20,418 nt of DNA from an uncultured Asticcacaulis sp. (GTDB lineage Bacteria; Pseudomonadota; Alphaproteobacteria; Caulobacterales; Caulobacteraceae), in the NCBI GenBank assembly GCA_946482045.1, contig CAMLPZ010000041.1, forward strand, positions 1 through 20,418, read 5' to 3'. Position numbers and translations under genes: made by a program. Below are positions 14,997 to 20,418 of the stretch, piece by piece. Each line of letters starts with the position of its first letter. Positions within the stretch are counted from its first letter, which is position 1. Below the pieces are notes generated by a model. That model made no database searches, was not told the origin of the DNA, and saw nothing but the letters and a program-made list of their open reading frames with translations.

Positions 14997-15128
14997 GAAT
15001 TCTTCCGCGACCATTTTCACTGCGAATCCTGAATGACAGGTTTTGCCGGTGAGAGCCTGAAACGACTCACTTTTCGATCAGCTTTTCTAAGACTGGCGCC
15101 ATCCAGATCGGTATGATTTTTGCGGATA

Positions 15129-15458
15129 TTACGCCACGCCCAGCAGGCGTTCGAGCCTTGCTGCCGCGTCGGATATCGCGAAGGCTGCCTTGCGTTCCAT
15201 CTCGTGCACGCCGGCATTGATGCGCGCGTTGACCGAGGCCGCGTCGGTCACCTGGCTGCGCAAGTCCTGCATTTCGTCAATCATCAGAAGCGCCGCCATA
15301 AGGAACAGGCGGACTTCGCCGATCGATCCAACATCGGAGACCACCATGCCGACGTGTTCGTCGAAGACACGCGCCAACTCCTGGACGCGGGCTTCCTGGC
15401 CATCGGCGCAGCCGATCGTATAGGGCTTTCCGTTGACCTTGACGGTGACCTCAGCCAT
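15129..15458 (-). CDS. zapA: Cell division protein ZapA
   Basis: 109 residues, typical length. The N-terminal domain MAEVTVKVNGKPYTIGCADGQEARVQELARVFDEHV and the following helix GEVRLFLMAALLMIDEMQDL are characteristic of ZapA. The C-terminal half is a coiled coil (LRSQVTDAASVNARIN…ERKAAFAISDAAARLERLL). ZapA binds and bundles FtsZ protofilaments at midcell. Its ATG overlaps the stop of the upstream gene (TAATG), indicating translational coupling. In many proteobacteria the 6S RNA and folate cyclo-ligase genes follow directly; here they do not. Confidence 0.95.
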   Translation of the reverse strand: MAEVTVKVNGKPYTIGCADGQEARVQELARVFDEHVGMVVSDVGSIGEVRLFLMAALLMIDEMQDLRSQVTDAASVNARINAGVHEMERKAAFAISDAAARLERLLGVA

Positions 15459-15757
15459 TACGCCGCCTCGTCGCGAAGGAGAATGCGGATATTGGCGGCT
15501 GCGGCGCCCAAAGCTTCGAAGGCGTCGTTGGCAGCAGCAGCCAGTTGGTCCTTCTCGGCGCGGACGTTGTCCAGTTCCTGAAGGATACGCTGTACGTCTT
15601 CGCCGGTCTGGGCGGGCGGCGGCGCGTATTCCGGCAAGGGCTCACCATTGTTCAGCGCCTGCACACGCGCTTCCAGAGCCGCCAGCGCCCGGTCGAGACG
15701 ATCCACCGCCATGCTCAACGACCCGCCGAACTGGCCTGTCGATTGCGGATTTTCCAT
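15458..15757 (-). CDS. zauP: ZauP, coiled-coil partner of ZapA (DUF4164)
   Basis: 99 residues from ATG 15757, which has GGAG at good distance; an ATG 12 bases further upstream (15769) is an alternative. The protein has two helical coiled-coil stretches (SMAVDRLDRALAALEARVQAL and VQRILQELDNVRAEKDQLAAAANDAFEAL) joined by a proline-rich linker (PLPEYAPPPAQT). In Caulobacter the gene directly upstream of zapA encodes ZauP, which interacts with ZapA and helps focus the Z-ring. Position, size and coiled coil fit; I rely on synteny because the sequence itself is low in unique motifs. Confidence 0.82.
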   Translation of the reverse strand: MENPQSTGQFGGSLSMAVDRLDRALAALEARVQALNNGEPLPEYAPPPAQTGEDVQRILQELDNVRAEKDQLAAAANDAFEALGAAAANIRILLRDEAA

Positions 15758-15769
15758 TCCACGCTCCAT

Positions 15770-15880
15770 TCAGCAGACAATATTGTCGATGATTGGCTGT
15801 TACCCCCTACCCTTACGTGAACGCTTCGGGTAAGGCTCGACCTATCAACGAATCCTTAAGAGATTAATCGAGACTCACCC
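15770..15880. promoter_or_regulatory. Divergent promoter region of zauP-zapA and tkt
   Basis: It contains the perfect palindrome GACAATATTGTC (15776-15787) close to the zauP start, and two GANTC sites, GAATC (15850-15854) and GACTC (15872-15876), close to the tkt start. GANTC is the CcrM methylation site in Caulobacterales and often marks cell-cycle-controlled promoters. No -10/-35 pair is convincing. Confidence 0.4.
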
Positions 15881-17869
15881 ATGTCTACAAGCCCCTCTGA
15901 ATCCTCGGCCAAACCGTCCGGCACACTGATGGCCGACGCCATTCGGGTCCTGTCGATGGAAGCGGTGCACCGCGCCAAATCCGGTCACCAAGGCATGCCG
16001 ATGGGCATGTCGGACGTGGCGACCGTGCTGTGGACCAAGTTCCTGCGCTACGATCCGAAAAAGCCCGACTGGGCCGACCGCGACCGGTTCGTCCTGTCGG
16101 CGGGCCACGGCTCGATGCTGCTGTATTCGCTTCTGCACCTGACCGGCTTCAAGTCGGTCAGCATGGAAGACATCAAGAATTTCCGTCAGTGGGGCTCGAC
16201 CACGGCGGGCCACCCGGAATACGGCCACACGCCGGGCGTCGAATGCACCACCGGCCCCCTGGGCCAGGGCCTGGCGACCGCCGTCGGCATGGCCATGGCC
16301 GAACGCCACCTTAATTCCCGCTTCGGTGACGACCTGATCAACCACCGCACCTGGGTCATCGCCGGCGACGGCTGCCTGATGGAAGGCGTCAGCCATGAAG
16401 CGATTTCGCTGGCCGGCCGTCTCGCGCTGAAGAACCTGATCGTCCTGTGGGATGACAACAATGTCACGATCGATGGCTGGGCGACGCTGGCCGAAACCGG
16501 TGATCAACTGGCGCGTTTCAAGGCAGCCGGCTGGGCCGTCAAGTCGGTCGACGGCCACGACCACGCCAAGCTGGCCGCGGTCATGCGCTGGGCGACGAAG
16601 CAGGACCGTCCCGTCATGATCGGCTGCCGCACCAAGGTGTCCAAGGGCGCAGGCAAGCTGGAAGGCGACAAGCACGGCCACGGGTACAACCTGTTCGACG
16701 ACGAGATCAAGGCCGCGCGCGAACACATGGACTGGCTGCACGAGCCATTCACCCTGCCGGATAACGTGAAAAACGCCTGGCTGTCGGCTGGGCGCAAGGC
16801 AGGCCGCGCGCGCAAGGCATGGGAAGACGCCGCCAAGGCCAATCCGAAGTATGCTGAACTGAATGCCGTCATGAGCGGCAAGCTGCCGGACAACGCTTTC
16901 GAAGCCCTGGACGCCCACATCCAGGCTTCTATCGCAACACCGGTAGCCGACGCGACGCGCTCTTGCTCGGGCAAGGCTTTGGCCACGCTGGTGCCGGCGA
17001 TATCGACGCTCGTCGGCGGCTCAGCCGACCTGACCGGTTCGGTCAACACGCTGGTCAAGGGCATGGGCGCGTTCGACACCACCGATTACACCGGCCGCTA
17101 CGTCCACTACGGCGTGCGCGAGTTCGGCATGGCCGCGGCGATGAACGGCATGGCACTGCACGGCGGCGTTATTCCCTACGCCGGCACCTTCTTCGTCTTC
17201 TCGGATTACGGCCGTCCGGCCATCCGTCTGGGCGCGCTTATGGGCGCCAAGGTCGTCCACGTCATGACGCACGACTCGATCGGCGTCGGCGAAGACGGCC
17301 CGACCCACCAGCCGGTCGAGCAACTGGCGTCGTTCCGCGCCATGCCCGGCCTAAATCTGTTCCGTCCGGCCGACATGGTCGAAGCCGCCGAAAGCTGGAA
17401 GGCCGCGCTTAAGGCCGACGGTCCGTCGATGATCGTCCTGTCCCGCCAAAAGGTCCCGGCCGTGCGCACGCAAGGTGGCGACCTCGTCGAAAAGGGCGCC
17501 TACGAACTGAGCCCGGCGTCCGCCGACGCCAAGGTCACCCTGTTCGCCTCGGGTACCGAAGTGTCGCTGGCTGTCGCCGCCCAGAAGCAGCTGGAAGCCG
17601 ACGGCATTCCGACCCGCGTCGTCTCGACGCCGTCGTGGAACCTGTTCGACCTGCAGACCAAGGCCTATAAGGCGTCAGTCATTGGCAAGGCCAAGGTCCG
17701 CATCGCCATCGAAGCCGCCGGCCCCATGGGCTGGGAGAAGTTCATCGGCGAAAACGGCACCTTTATCGGCATGAAGGGCTTCGGCGCTTCGGCCCCGGCG
17801 GACCGCCTGTACAAGGAATTCGGCATCACGGCCGATGCCGTGGTTGCCGCCGCCAAAGCCGCGCTGTAA
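15881..17869 (+). CDS. tkt: Transketolase
   Basis: 662 residues, full length. The thiamine diphosphate motif begins at Gly162-Asp163-Gly164 (GDGCLMEGVSHEA) and ends with Asn193-Asn194 (WDDNNVTIDG). The N-terminal HRAKSGHQGMPMGM carries the catalytic histidine, STTAGHPEYG and TTGPLGQGLATAVGMA are family-typical, and the second domain shows GVREFGMAAAMNGMALHGG with the cofactor-activating glutamate, then HDSIGVGEDGPTHQPVEQLAS. It transfers two-carbon units in the pentose phosphate and Calvin-type pathways in the cytoplasm, as a dimer. Divergent from zauP-zapA. The Shine-Dalgarno is poor (GAGACTCACCC before the ATG). Confidence 0.98.
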   Translation: MSTSPSESSAKPSGTLMADAIRVLSMEAVHRAKSGHQGMPMGMSDVATVLWTKFLRYDPKKPDWADRDRFVLSAGHGSMLLYSLLHLTGFKSVSMEDIKNFRQWGSTTAGHPEYGHTPGVECTTGPLGQGLATAVGMAMAERHLNSRFGDDLINHRTWVIAGDGCLMEGVSHEAISLAGRLALKNLIVLWDDNNVTIDGWATLAETGDQLARFKAAGWAVKSVDGHDHAKLAAVMRWATKQDRPVMIGCRTKVSKGAGKLEGDKHGHGYNLFDDEIKAAREHMDWLHEPFTLPDNVKNAWLSAGRKAGRARKAWEDAAKANPKYAELNAVMSGKLPDNAFEALDAHIQASIATPVADATRSCSGKALATLVPAISTLVGGSADLTGSVNTLVKGMGAFDTTDYTGRYVHYGVREFGMAAAMNGMALHGGVIPYAGTFFVFSDYGRPAIRLGALMGAKVVHVMTHDSIGVGEDGPTHQPVEQLASFRAMPGLNLFRPADMVEAAESWKAALKADGPSMIVLSRQKVPAVRTQGGDLVEKGAYELSPASADAKVTLFASGTEVSLAVAAQKQLEADGIPTRVVSTPSWNLFDLQTKAYKASVIGKAKVRIAIEAAGPMGWEKFIGENGTFIGMKGFGASAPADRLYKEFGITADAVVAAAKAAL

Positions 17870-17912
17870 TCGCGTCTTTACCCGCTTAGCCGGGCGAATT
17901 CTTCGGACCTGC

Positions 17913-17940
17913 AATGGCCGTCATTCCAATGACGGCCATT
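17913..17940. terminator. Perfect 28-base inverted repeat after tkt
   Basis: AATGGCCGTCATT (17913-17925) and AATGACGGCCATT (17928-17940) are exact reverse complements around CC. It lies 44 bases after the tkt stop, so it probably ends the tkt transcript, though there is no T tract on either strand. A smaller hairpin (CCCG/CGGG, 17881-17894) precedes it. Confidence 0.5.
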
Positions 17941-17989
17941 TCTGTTGCGCTGTCGCTGTGAAGATGCCATCCACCTCCGGCACATCGCT

Positions 17990-18080
17990 CTAAAAAGAAA
18001 AAGTCGTGGCAACGGCGGTCGCCACGACTTTCTTCTGCAGATTCTGGTGCCGGGAAATACCAGATCACATCAGAAGCTCT
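17990..18080 (-). ncRNA. Candidate small RNA with intrinsic terminator, minus strand
   Basis: Read on the minus strand, an outer stem CTTCTG/CAGAAG (18076-18071 with 18037-18032) encloses an inner stem CTGGT/ACCAG (18063-18059 with 18048-18044). It is followed directly by a perfect 11-bp hairpin AAAGTCGTGGC/GCCACGACTTT (arms 18031-18021 and 18010-18000) and TTTTTCTTTTT. No open reading frame with a ribosome binding site lies upstream, so the terminator needs an RNA to end. An AT-rich stretch (18080-18095) could hold the promoter. The structure is seen; transcription is inferred. The terminator may in part also stop plus-strand read-through from tkt. Confidence 0.5.
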
Positions 18081-18203
18081 TATGTATTATTTGCTTCCCG
18101 TTAACTACGCCAGTCGCATTTGCGTGATCGACTCGGGCCGCTTCGATCGTCAAACGCATCCCGCGGGACGATCCGTCGCGCTTATCACAAAAAAAGACCG
18201 GGG

Positions 18204-18330
18204 AAAAATGACCGGAGCGTGGGGGACGCTCCGGTCAGTCTGGCGTGACCGGGGACTCTCAACCCCGAACACGCAAGGTAAGGCTCCGGGAGGGGGGAGG
18301 AGCCCATACCCGGACACTAGGTTCTTATTT
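18204..18330 (-). ncRNA. Candidate small RNA with C-rich loop, minus strand, downstream of the EF-hand gene
   Basis: On the minus strand: hairpin 1, stem GGCTCC/GGAGCC (18304-18299 with 18287-18282) extended by GGTA/TACC, with the 11-base loop TCCCCCCTCCC; hairpin 2, GCGTG/CACGC with inner CGGGG/CCCCG (18274-18243); then a perfect 12-bp terminator hairpin TGACCGGAGCGT/ACGCTCCGGTCA (18237-18209) and TTTTT. C-rich loops of this kind can pair with Shine-Dalgarno sequences; such loops are known in alphaproteobacterial sRNAs, including Caulobacter GsrN. The 5' end is uncertain (about 18330), and the RNA could be processed from the 3' UTR of the EF-hand mRNA, whose stop is at 18380. Confidence 0.5.
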
Positions 18331-18379
18331 CATCGCGATATTTGGCCAGAAACCGCTGAACACTTTTTGGCATATCACT

Positions 18380-18826
18380 TTATCTCCGCAAGCGGCGCTC
18401 GAACATGCGGCCTTTCGGCTGCTCACTATCATCGAGCACACCGTCCTTGTTGGCGTCCAGTTCGTCGAAATGGGCCTTCATCGGGCCGGAAAATTCAGCG
18501 AAGCTGACCTTGCCGTCCTTGTCGGCATCCAGCCCCTCGCCGCCCATGATCATCATCCGCATCCGCTTTCCACCCGGTGGCGGTGGCGGCAGGTCGTCTT
18601 CGGCCAAAGGCAGCTCGTGCGCGGCATGGAAGGTATCGAATTCGGCCTGGGAGATGGCGCCGTCCTTGTTTGTATCGATATCGGCGAAGGCTGGCGGCGC
18701 AACGCGAATCATGACGTCACGCTTTTCAATTCTCGGACTGTCGGCAGCAATGGCGACGGCGGCGATCAGGCCCAGCGCCCCGGCGGCTGTGAGGCCGATC
18801 AGATGGGTAGATTTGAGTTTCGACAT
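18380..18826 (-). CDS. Exported EF-hand calcium-binding protein
   Basis: 148 residues from ATG 18826, which has AGGAG upstream. An N-terminal hydrophobic segment (about 8-28, LIGLTAAGALGLIAAVAIAA) is a signal peptide or anchor. Three EF-hand loops are intact: Asp51-Glu62 (DTNKDGAISQAE), Asp100-Glu111 (DADKDGKVSFAE) and Asp124-Glu135 (DANKDGVLDDSE). Loops 2 and 3 are spaced like a pair; loop 1 is separated by a proline-rich linker (DLPPPPPGG) and a Met-rich stretch (KRMRMMIMGG). Calcium binding in the periplasm is likely; the partner is unknown. It is transcribed divergently from the response regulator, and its mRNA would run into the structured region at 18204-18330. Confidence 0.88.
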   Translation of the reverse strand: MSKLKSTHLIGLTAAGALGLIAAVAIAADSPRIEKRDVMIRVAPPAFADIDTNKDGAISQAEFDTFHAAHELPLAEDDLPPPPPGGKRMRMMIMGGEGLDADKDGKVSFAEFSGPMKAHFDELDANKDGVLDDSEQPKGRMFERRLRR

Positions 18827-19012
18827 GGCGGCTCCTGTGTCAGTCACTGGGGATCAGCCCAGACACAGTGAGATTAGATGAGCGACATTGCCCGGTGATG
18901 TCAAAAAAATGCCAATTGTGGCCGCAATAAGATGCTATATTGCCCCACCGCAATCAGAAGGCCTAAAGGATCAGAGAGCTTAGGCTCATCTCAATTCTTC
19001 AAGGTCTTCGCC
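18827..19012. promoter_or_regulatory. Divergent intergenic region, EF-hand gene / response regulator
   Basis: About 186 bases with no gene. A small inverted repeat GCCTAA (18961-18966) / TTAGGC (18980-18985) lies 27 bases before the regulator start. A TATATT at 18936 could serve as -10 on the plus strand, but no well-spaced -35 is present. The in-frame start at 18932 for the regulator lies here and is rejected. Confidence 0.3.
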
Positions 19013-19741
19013 ATGTCCTTCGCCGCCATGCAGCCTGCCACAGCCGCTTCGCCTCGCATTCTCATCGTCGATGATGACAAGGACATCCGCGACCTGACTG
19101 GCGCCTTCCTCGGCAATAACGGTTTTGAGATCCATACGGCGTCGGGCGGACGCGACATGGAAAAGGTCCTGGCGCGCGGCGACATTGAGCTGATCGTGCT
19201 CGACTATATGATGCCGGGCGAAGACGGTTTGTCGATCTGCAAGCGTCTGACCGAAAAGGGCGGGCCGCCGGTGATCATGCTGAGCGCGCGCGGCGAGGAG
19301 ATCGACCGCATTGTCGGCCTTGAGCTCGGCGCTGACGACTATATGGCTAAGCCCTTCCATCCCCGCGAACTGCTGGCGCGCATCCGTGCGGTGCTCCGCC
19401 GTCGCGAAGAACGCCCGCAATTCGGCGCCAAGTCGCCGGTGACGCAGTTCTTCGGTTGGCAGCTTGACAATATCAAACGCACCTTGACCCGTCCGGACGG
19501 CGTTCAGGTCGCCCTGTCCAATACCGAGTTCGAACTGCTGCGGGTGTTCCTGGAACGGCCGGGCCGGGCCCTGACGCGCGACCAGATCCTCGATGCGATG
19601 CACGGGCCGAACTCGGACAGTTTCGACCGGGCGATCGACGTTCAGATCTCGCGCCTGCGCCGCAAGCTGGGCGACGACCACAATGAAGAGATCATCCGCA
19701 CCATCCGCGGTATTGGTTATATGTTCAAACCGCTGAGATGA
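19013..19741 (+). CDS. OmpR/PhoB-family response regulator
   Basis: 242 residues from ATG 19013 (AAGG nearby); ATG 19028 is also possible, and the frame to 18932 adds nothing recognisable. Receiver domain: acidic pocket Asp20-Asp21-Asp22 (LIVDDDKD), phospho-acceptor Asp64 (LIVLDYMMPGEDG), Ser91 and Lys113 (YMAKPFHPREL). The winged-helix output domain follows from about residue 140, with LSNTEFELLRVFLERPGRAL, DRAIDVQISRLRRKLGDD and IRTIRGIGYMF. It binds DNA as a phosphorylated dimer. A membrane histidine kinase begins 249 bases downstream on the same strand and is its probable partner. The physiological signal cannot be read from the sequence. Confidence 0.95.
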   Translation: MSFAAMQPATAASPRILIVDDDKDIRDLTGAFLGNNGFEIHTASGGRDMEKVLARGDIELIVLDYMMPGEDGLSICKRLTEKGGPPVIMLSARGEEIDRIVGLELGADDYMAKPFHPRELLARIRAVLRRREERPQFGAKSPVTQFFGWQLDNIKRTLTRPDGVQVALSNTEFELLRVFLERPGRALTRDQILDAMHGPNSDSFDRAIDVQISRLRRKLGDDHNEEIIRTIRGIGYMFKPLR

Positions 19742-19814
19742 GGATTTAGCTTCAGAGTGCGTGTGAGCGGCGTTTCCCCCTTCCGTCGCCCGGCCGCTGA
19801 CGCGCCGGTTGCCA

Positions 19815-19874
19815 CCTTCCCCGTAAACGGGGAAGGAAAAGATATATGCGTCCTTCCTTCCCCGTTTACGGGGG
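19815..19874. repeat. Pair of inverted palindromic (REP-like) repeats
   Basis: CCTTCCCCGTAAACGGGGAAGG (22 bases, 19815-19836) is a perfect palindrome apart from its AA centre; a second copy, CCTTCCCCGTTTACGGGGG (19856-19874), lies 19 bases on in the opposite orientation (AA versus TT in the centre). They sit between the response regulator and the kinase gene. This resembles the two-unit arrangement of REP/BIME elements and could act as a transcript-stabilising or attenuating element inside the operon. Confidence 0.6.
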
Positions 19875-19990
19875 TTTGGCGCCAGCGAAAGCACGACTTT
19901 CGCCAGCCATGGGCATTTACAGAGCAAATGATGGAAGGGGGGCTATTCGAGGCAAGCAGCTTGTCTTTTTGCTCCTTTGAGGGCGAATAG

Positions 19991-20418
19991 ATGTCGTCGC
20001 AAAAGCCCTCCCCCCCCAAACCCGGTCAATTGGTCTCCCTGCCCATCTTCTGGCAGGTGCTGGGTCTGAGCCTGGCCGTGCTGGTTCTGGCGCTTGGCAT
20101 CAACACCCTGATCGTGCTCAAGGCACCCGATCCGCCCCCGCCCGGTTACTCGATCCGCGAAGTCGCCACGGCGCTGCGCAGCGGCGAAGTCAAGCTGAAC
20201 AACGGCAAGCGCCTCAAGGCCGAAACGACCACCATCGCGCCGGCCTATGTCGACACCTCGCCAGCACACCGCCGTATCCGCGCCATCGAGGCCATGCTGG
20301 CAGCGCGCCTCGCCGCCGAACTGAAGGTCCCGGCGGATTCAGTCTGGGTGAAGTTCACCCCGCACCCCTTGGGCGGCCGCTGGGCGCGGCGCATCGATGG
20401 TCCGCCGCCGGGAGATGA
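19991..20418 (+). CDS. Sensor histidine kinase, N-terminal part (3' end outside window)
   Basis: 142 codons plus two bases are visible, open to the end of the window. ATG 19991 has GAGGG upstream. Residues 1-15 are short and proline-rich, then one membrane helix (about 17-43, LPIFWQVLGLSLAVLVLALG and on). The following periplasmic part begins PDPPPPGYSIREVATALRSGE, contains AHRRIRAIEAMLAARLAAEL and ends at RIDGPPPGD. No HAMP, H-box or ATPase domain is yet visible. The call rests on the single N-terminal helix, the sensor-like periplasmic segment and the position after an OmpR-type regulator, so a different membrane protein is not excluded. Confidence 0.75.
   Translation, partial: MSSQKPSPPKPGQLVSLPIFWQVLGLSLAVLVLALGINTLIVLKAPDPPPPGYSIREVATALRSGEVKLNNGKRLKAETTTIAPAYVDTSPAHRRIRAIEAMLAARLAAELKVPADSVWVKFTPHPLGGRWARRIDGPPPGD

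Noticed and set aside
14997..15128. Possible 6S RNA directly downstream of zapA
   Set aside because: The gap is too short and shows only a terminator and a weak GTGAG/CTCAC repeat, no 6S-like rod.
15875..16918. 347-codon minus-strand frame
   Set aside because: It is fully antisense to tkt, which has all its cofactor motifs.
18243..18274. tRNA-like T-arm (CGGGG/CCCCG with GTTC nearby)
   Set aside because: The loop is TTGAGAGT, not a T-loop, and no anticodon arm or acceptor stem can be assembled.
18245..18871. 208-codon plus-strand frame
   Set aside because: Antisense to the EF-hand gene and its structured 3' region; the EF-hand loops on the minus strand are unambiguous.
18986..19927. 313-codon minus-strand frame
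   Set aside because: Antisense to the response regulator and running through the palindromic repeats.
19757..19990. 77-codon frame before the kinase gene
   Set aside because: It is built largely from the palindromic repeats and has no ribosome binding site.

Overview
The window looks like a chromosomal segment of a stalked alphaproteobacterium of the Caulobacteraceae, possibly Asticcacaulis (inference from gene content and order, not from any database search). The pointers are the zauP-zapA pair next to tkt, the cluster yebC / ymdB-like / 5-formyltetrahydrofolate cyclo-ligase, high GC with strong third-position bias, and GANTC (CcrM-type) sites upstream of tkt. I see no phage, IS element, tRNA, rRNA or CRISPR array.

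Layout. 1-3210: the C-terminal part of a LytTR-type regulator, a secreted protein with two NTF2-like domains, an esterase-fold protein that has lost its catalytic serine and apparently its histidine, a DUF2061 membrane protein behind a near-perfect Fur box, and an unrecognised small protein. Two of these genes have their Shine-Dalgarno inside a perfect hairpin. 3217-5492 (minus): ettA, then free methionine-(R)-sulfoxide reductase. 5827-8839 (plus): a Sel1-repeat lipoprotein followed by an exported parallel beta-helix protein, closed by a strong terminator. 8916-11855 (minus): a small lipoprotein, yebC, a YmdB-type phosphodiesterase and the folate cyclo-ligase.

11856-12424 has no convincing gene but is rich in RNA-like structure: a minus-strand terminator, three closely packed palindromes, and a clear yybP-ykoY (Mn2+) riboswitch that leads a CaCA-family cation exchanger (12425-13420). 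After the exchanger come an unrecognised 384-residue protein (minus), a divergent ferredoxin (plus), zapA and zauP (minus), and tkt (plus).

17870-18379 again lacks a gene, but carries two minus-strand elements that look like small RNAs with intrinsic terminators. One of them shows a C-rich, anti-Shine-Dalgarno-like loop. The window ends with an EF-hand protein (minus), an OmpR-type response regulator, a pair of inverted palindromic repeats, and the start of its probable partner histidine kinase, cut off by the window end.

The most interesting items are the riboswitch-exchanger unit (manganese efflux), the two candidate sRNAs at 17990-18311, the orphan palindrome cluster at 12006-12066, and the catalytically dead esterase.
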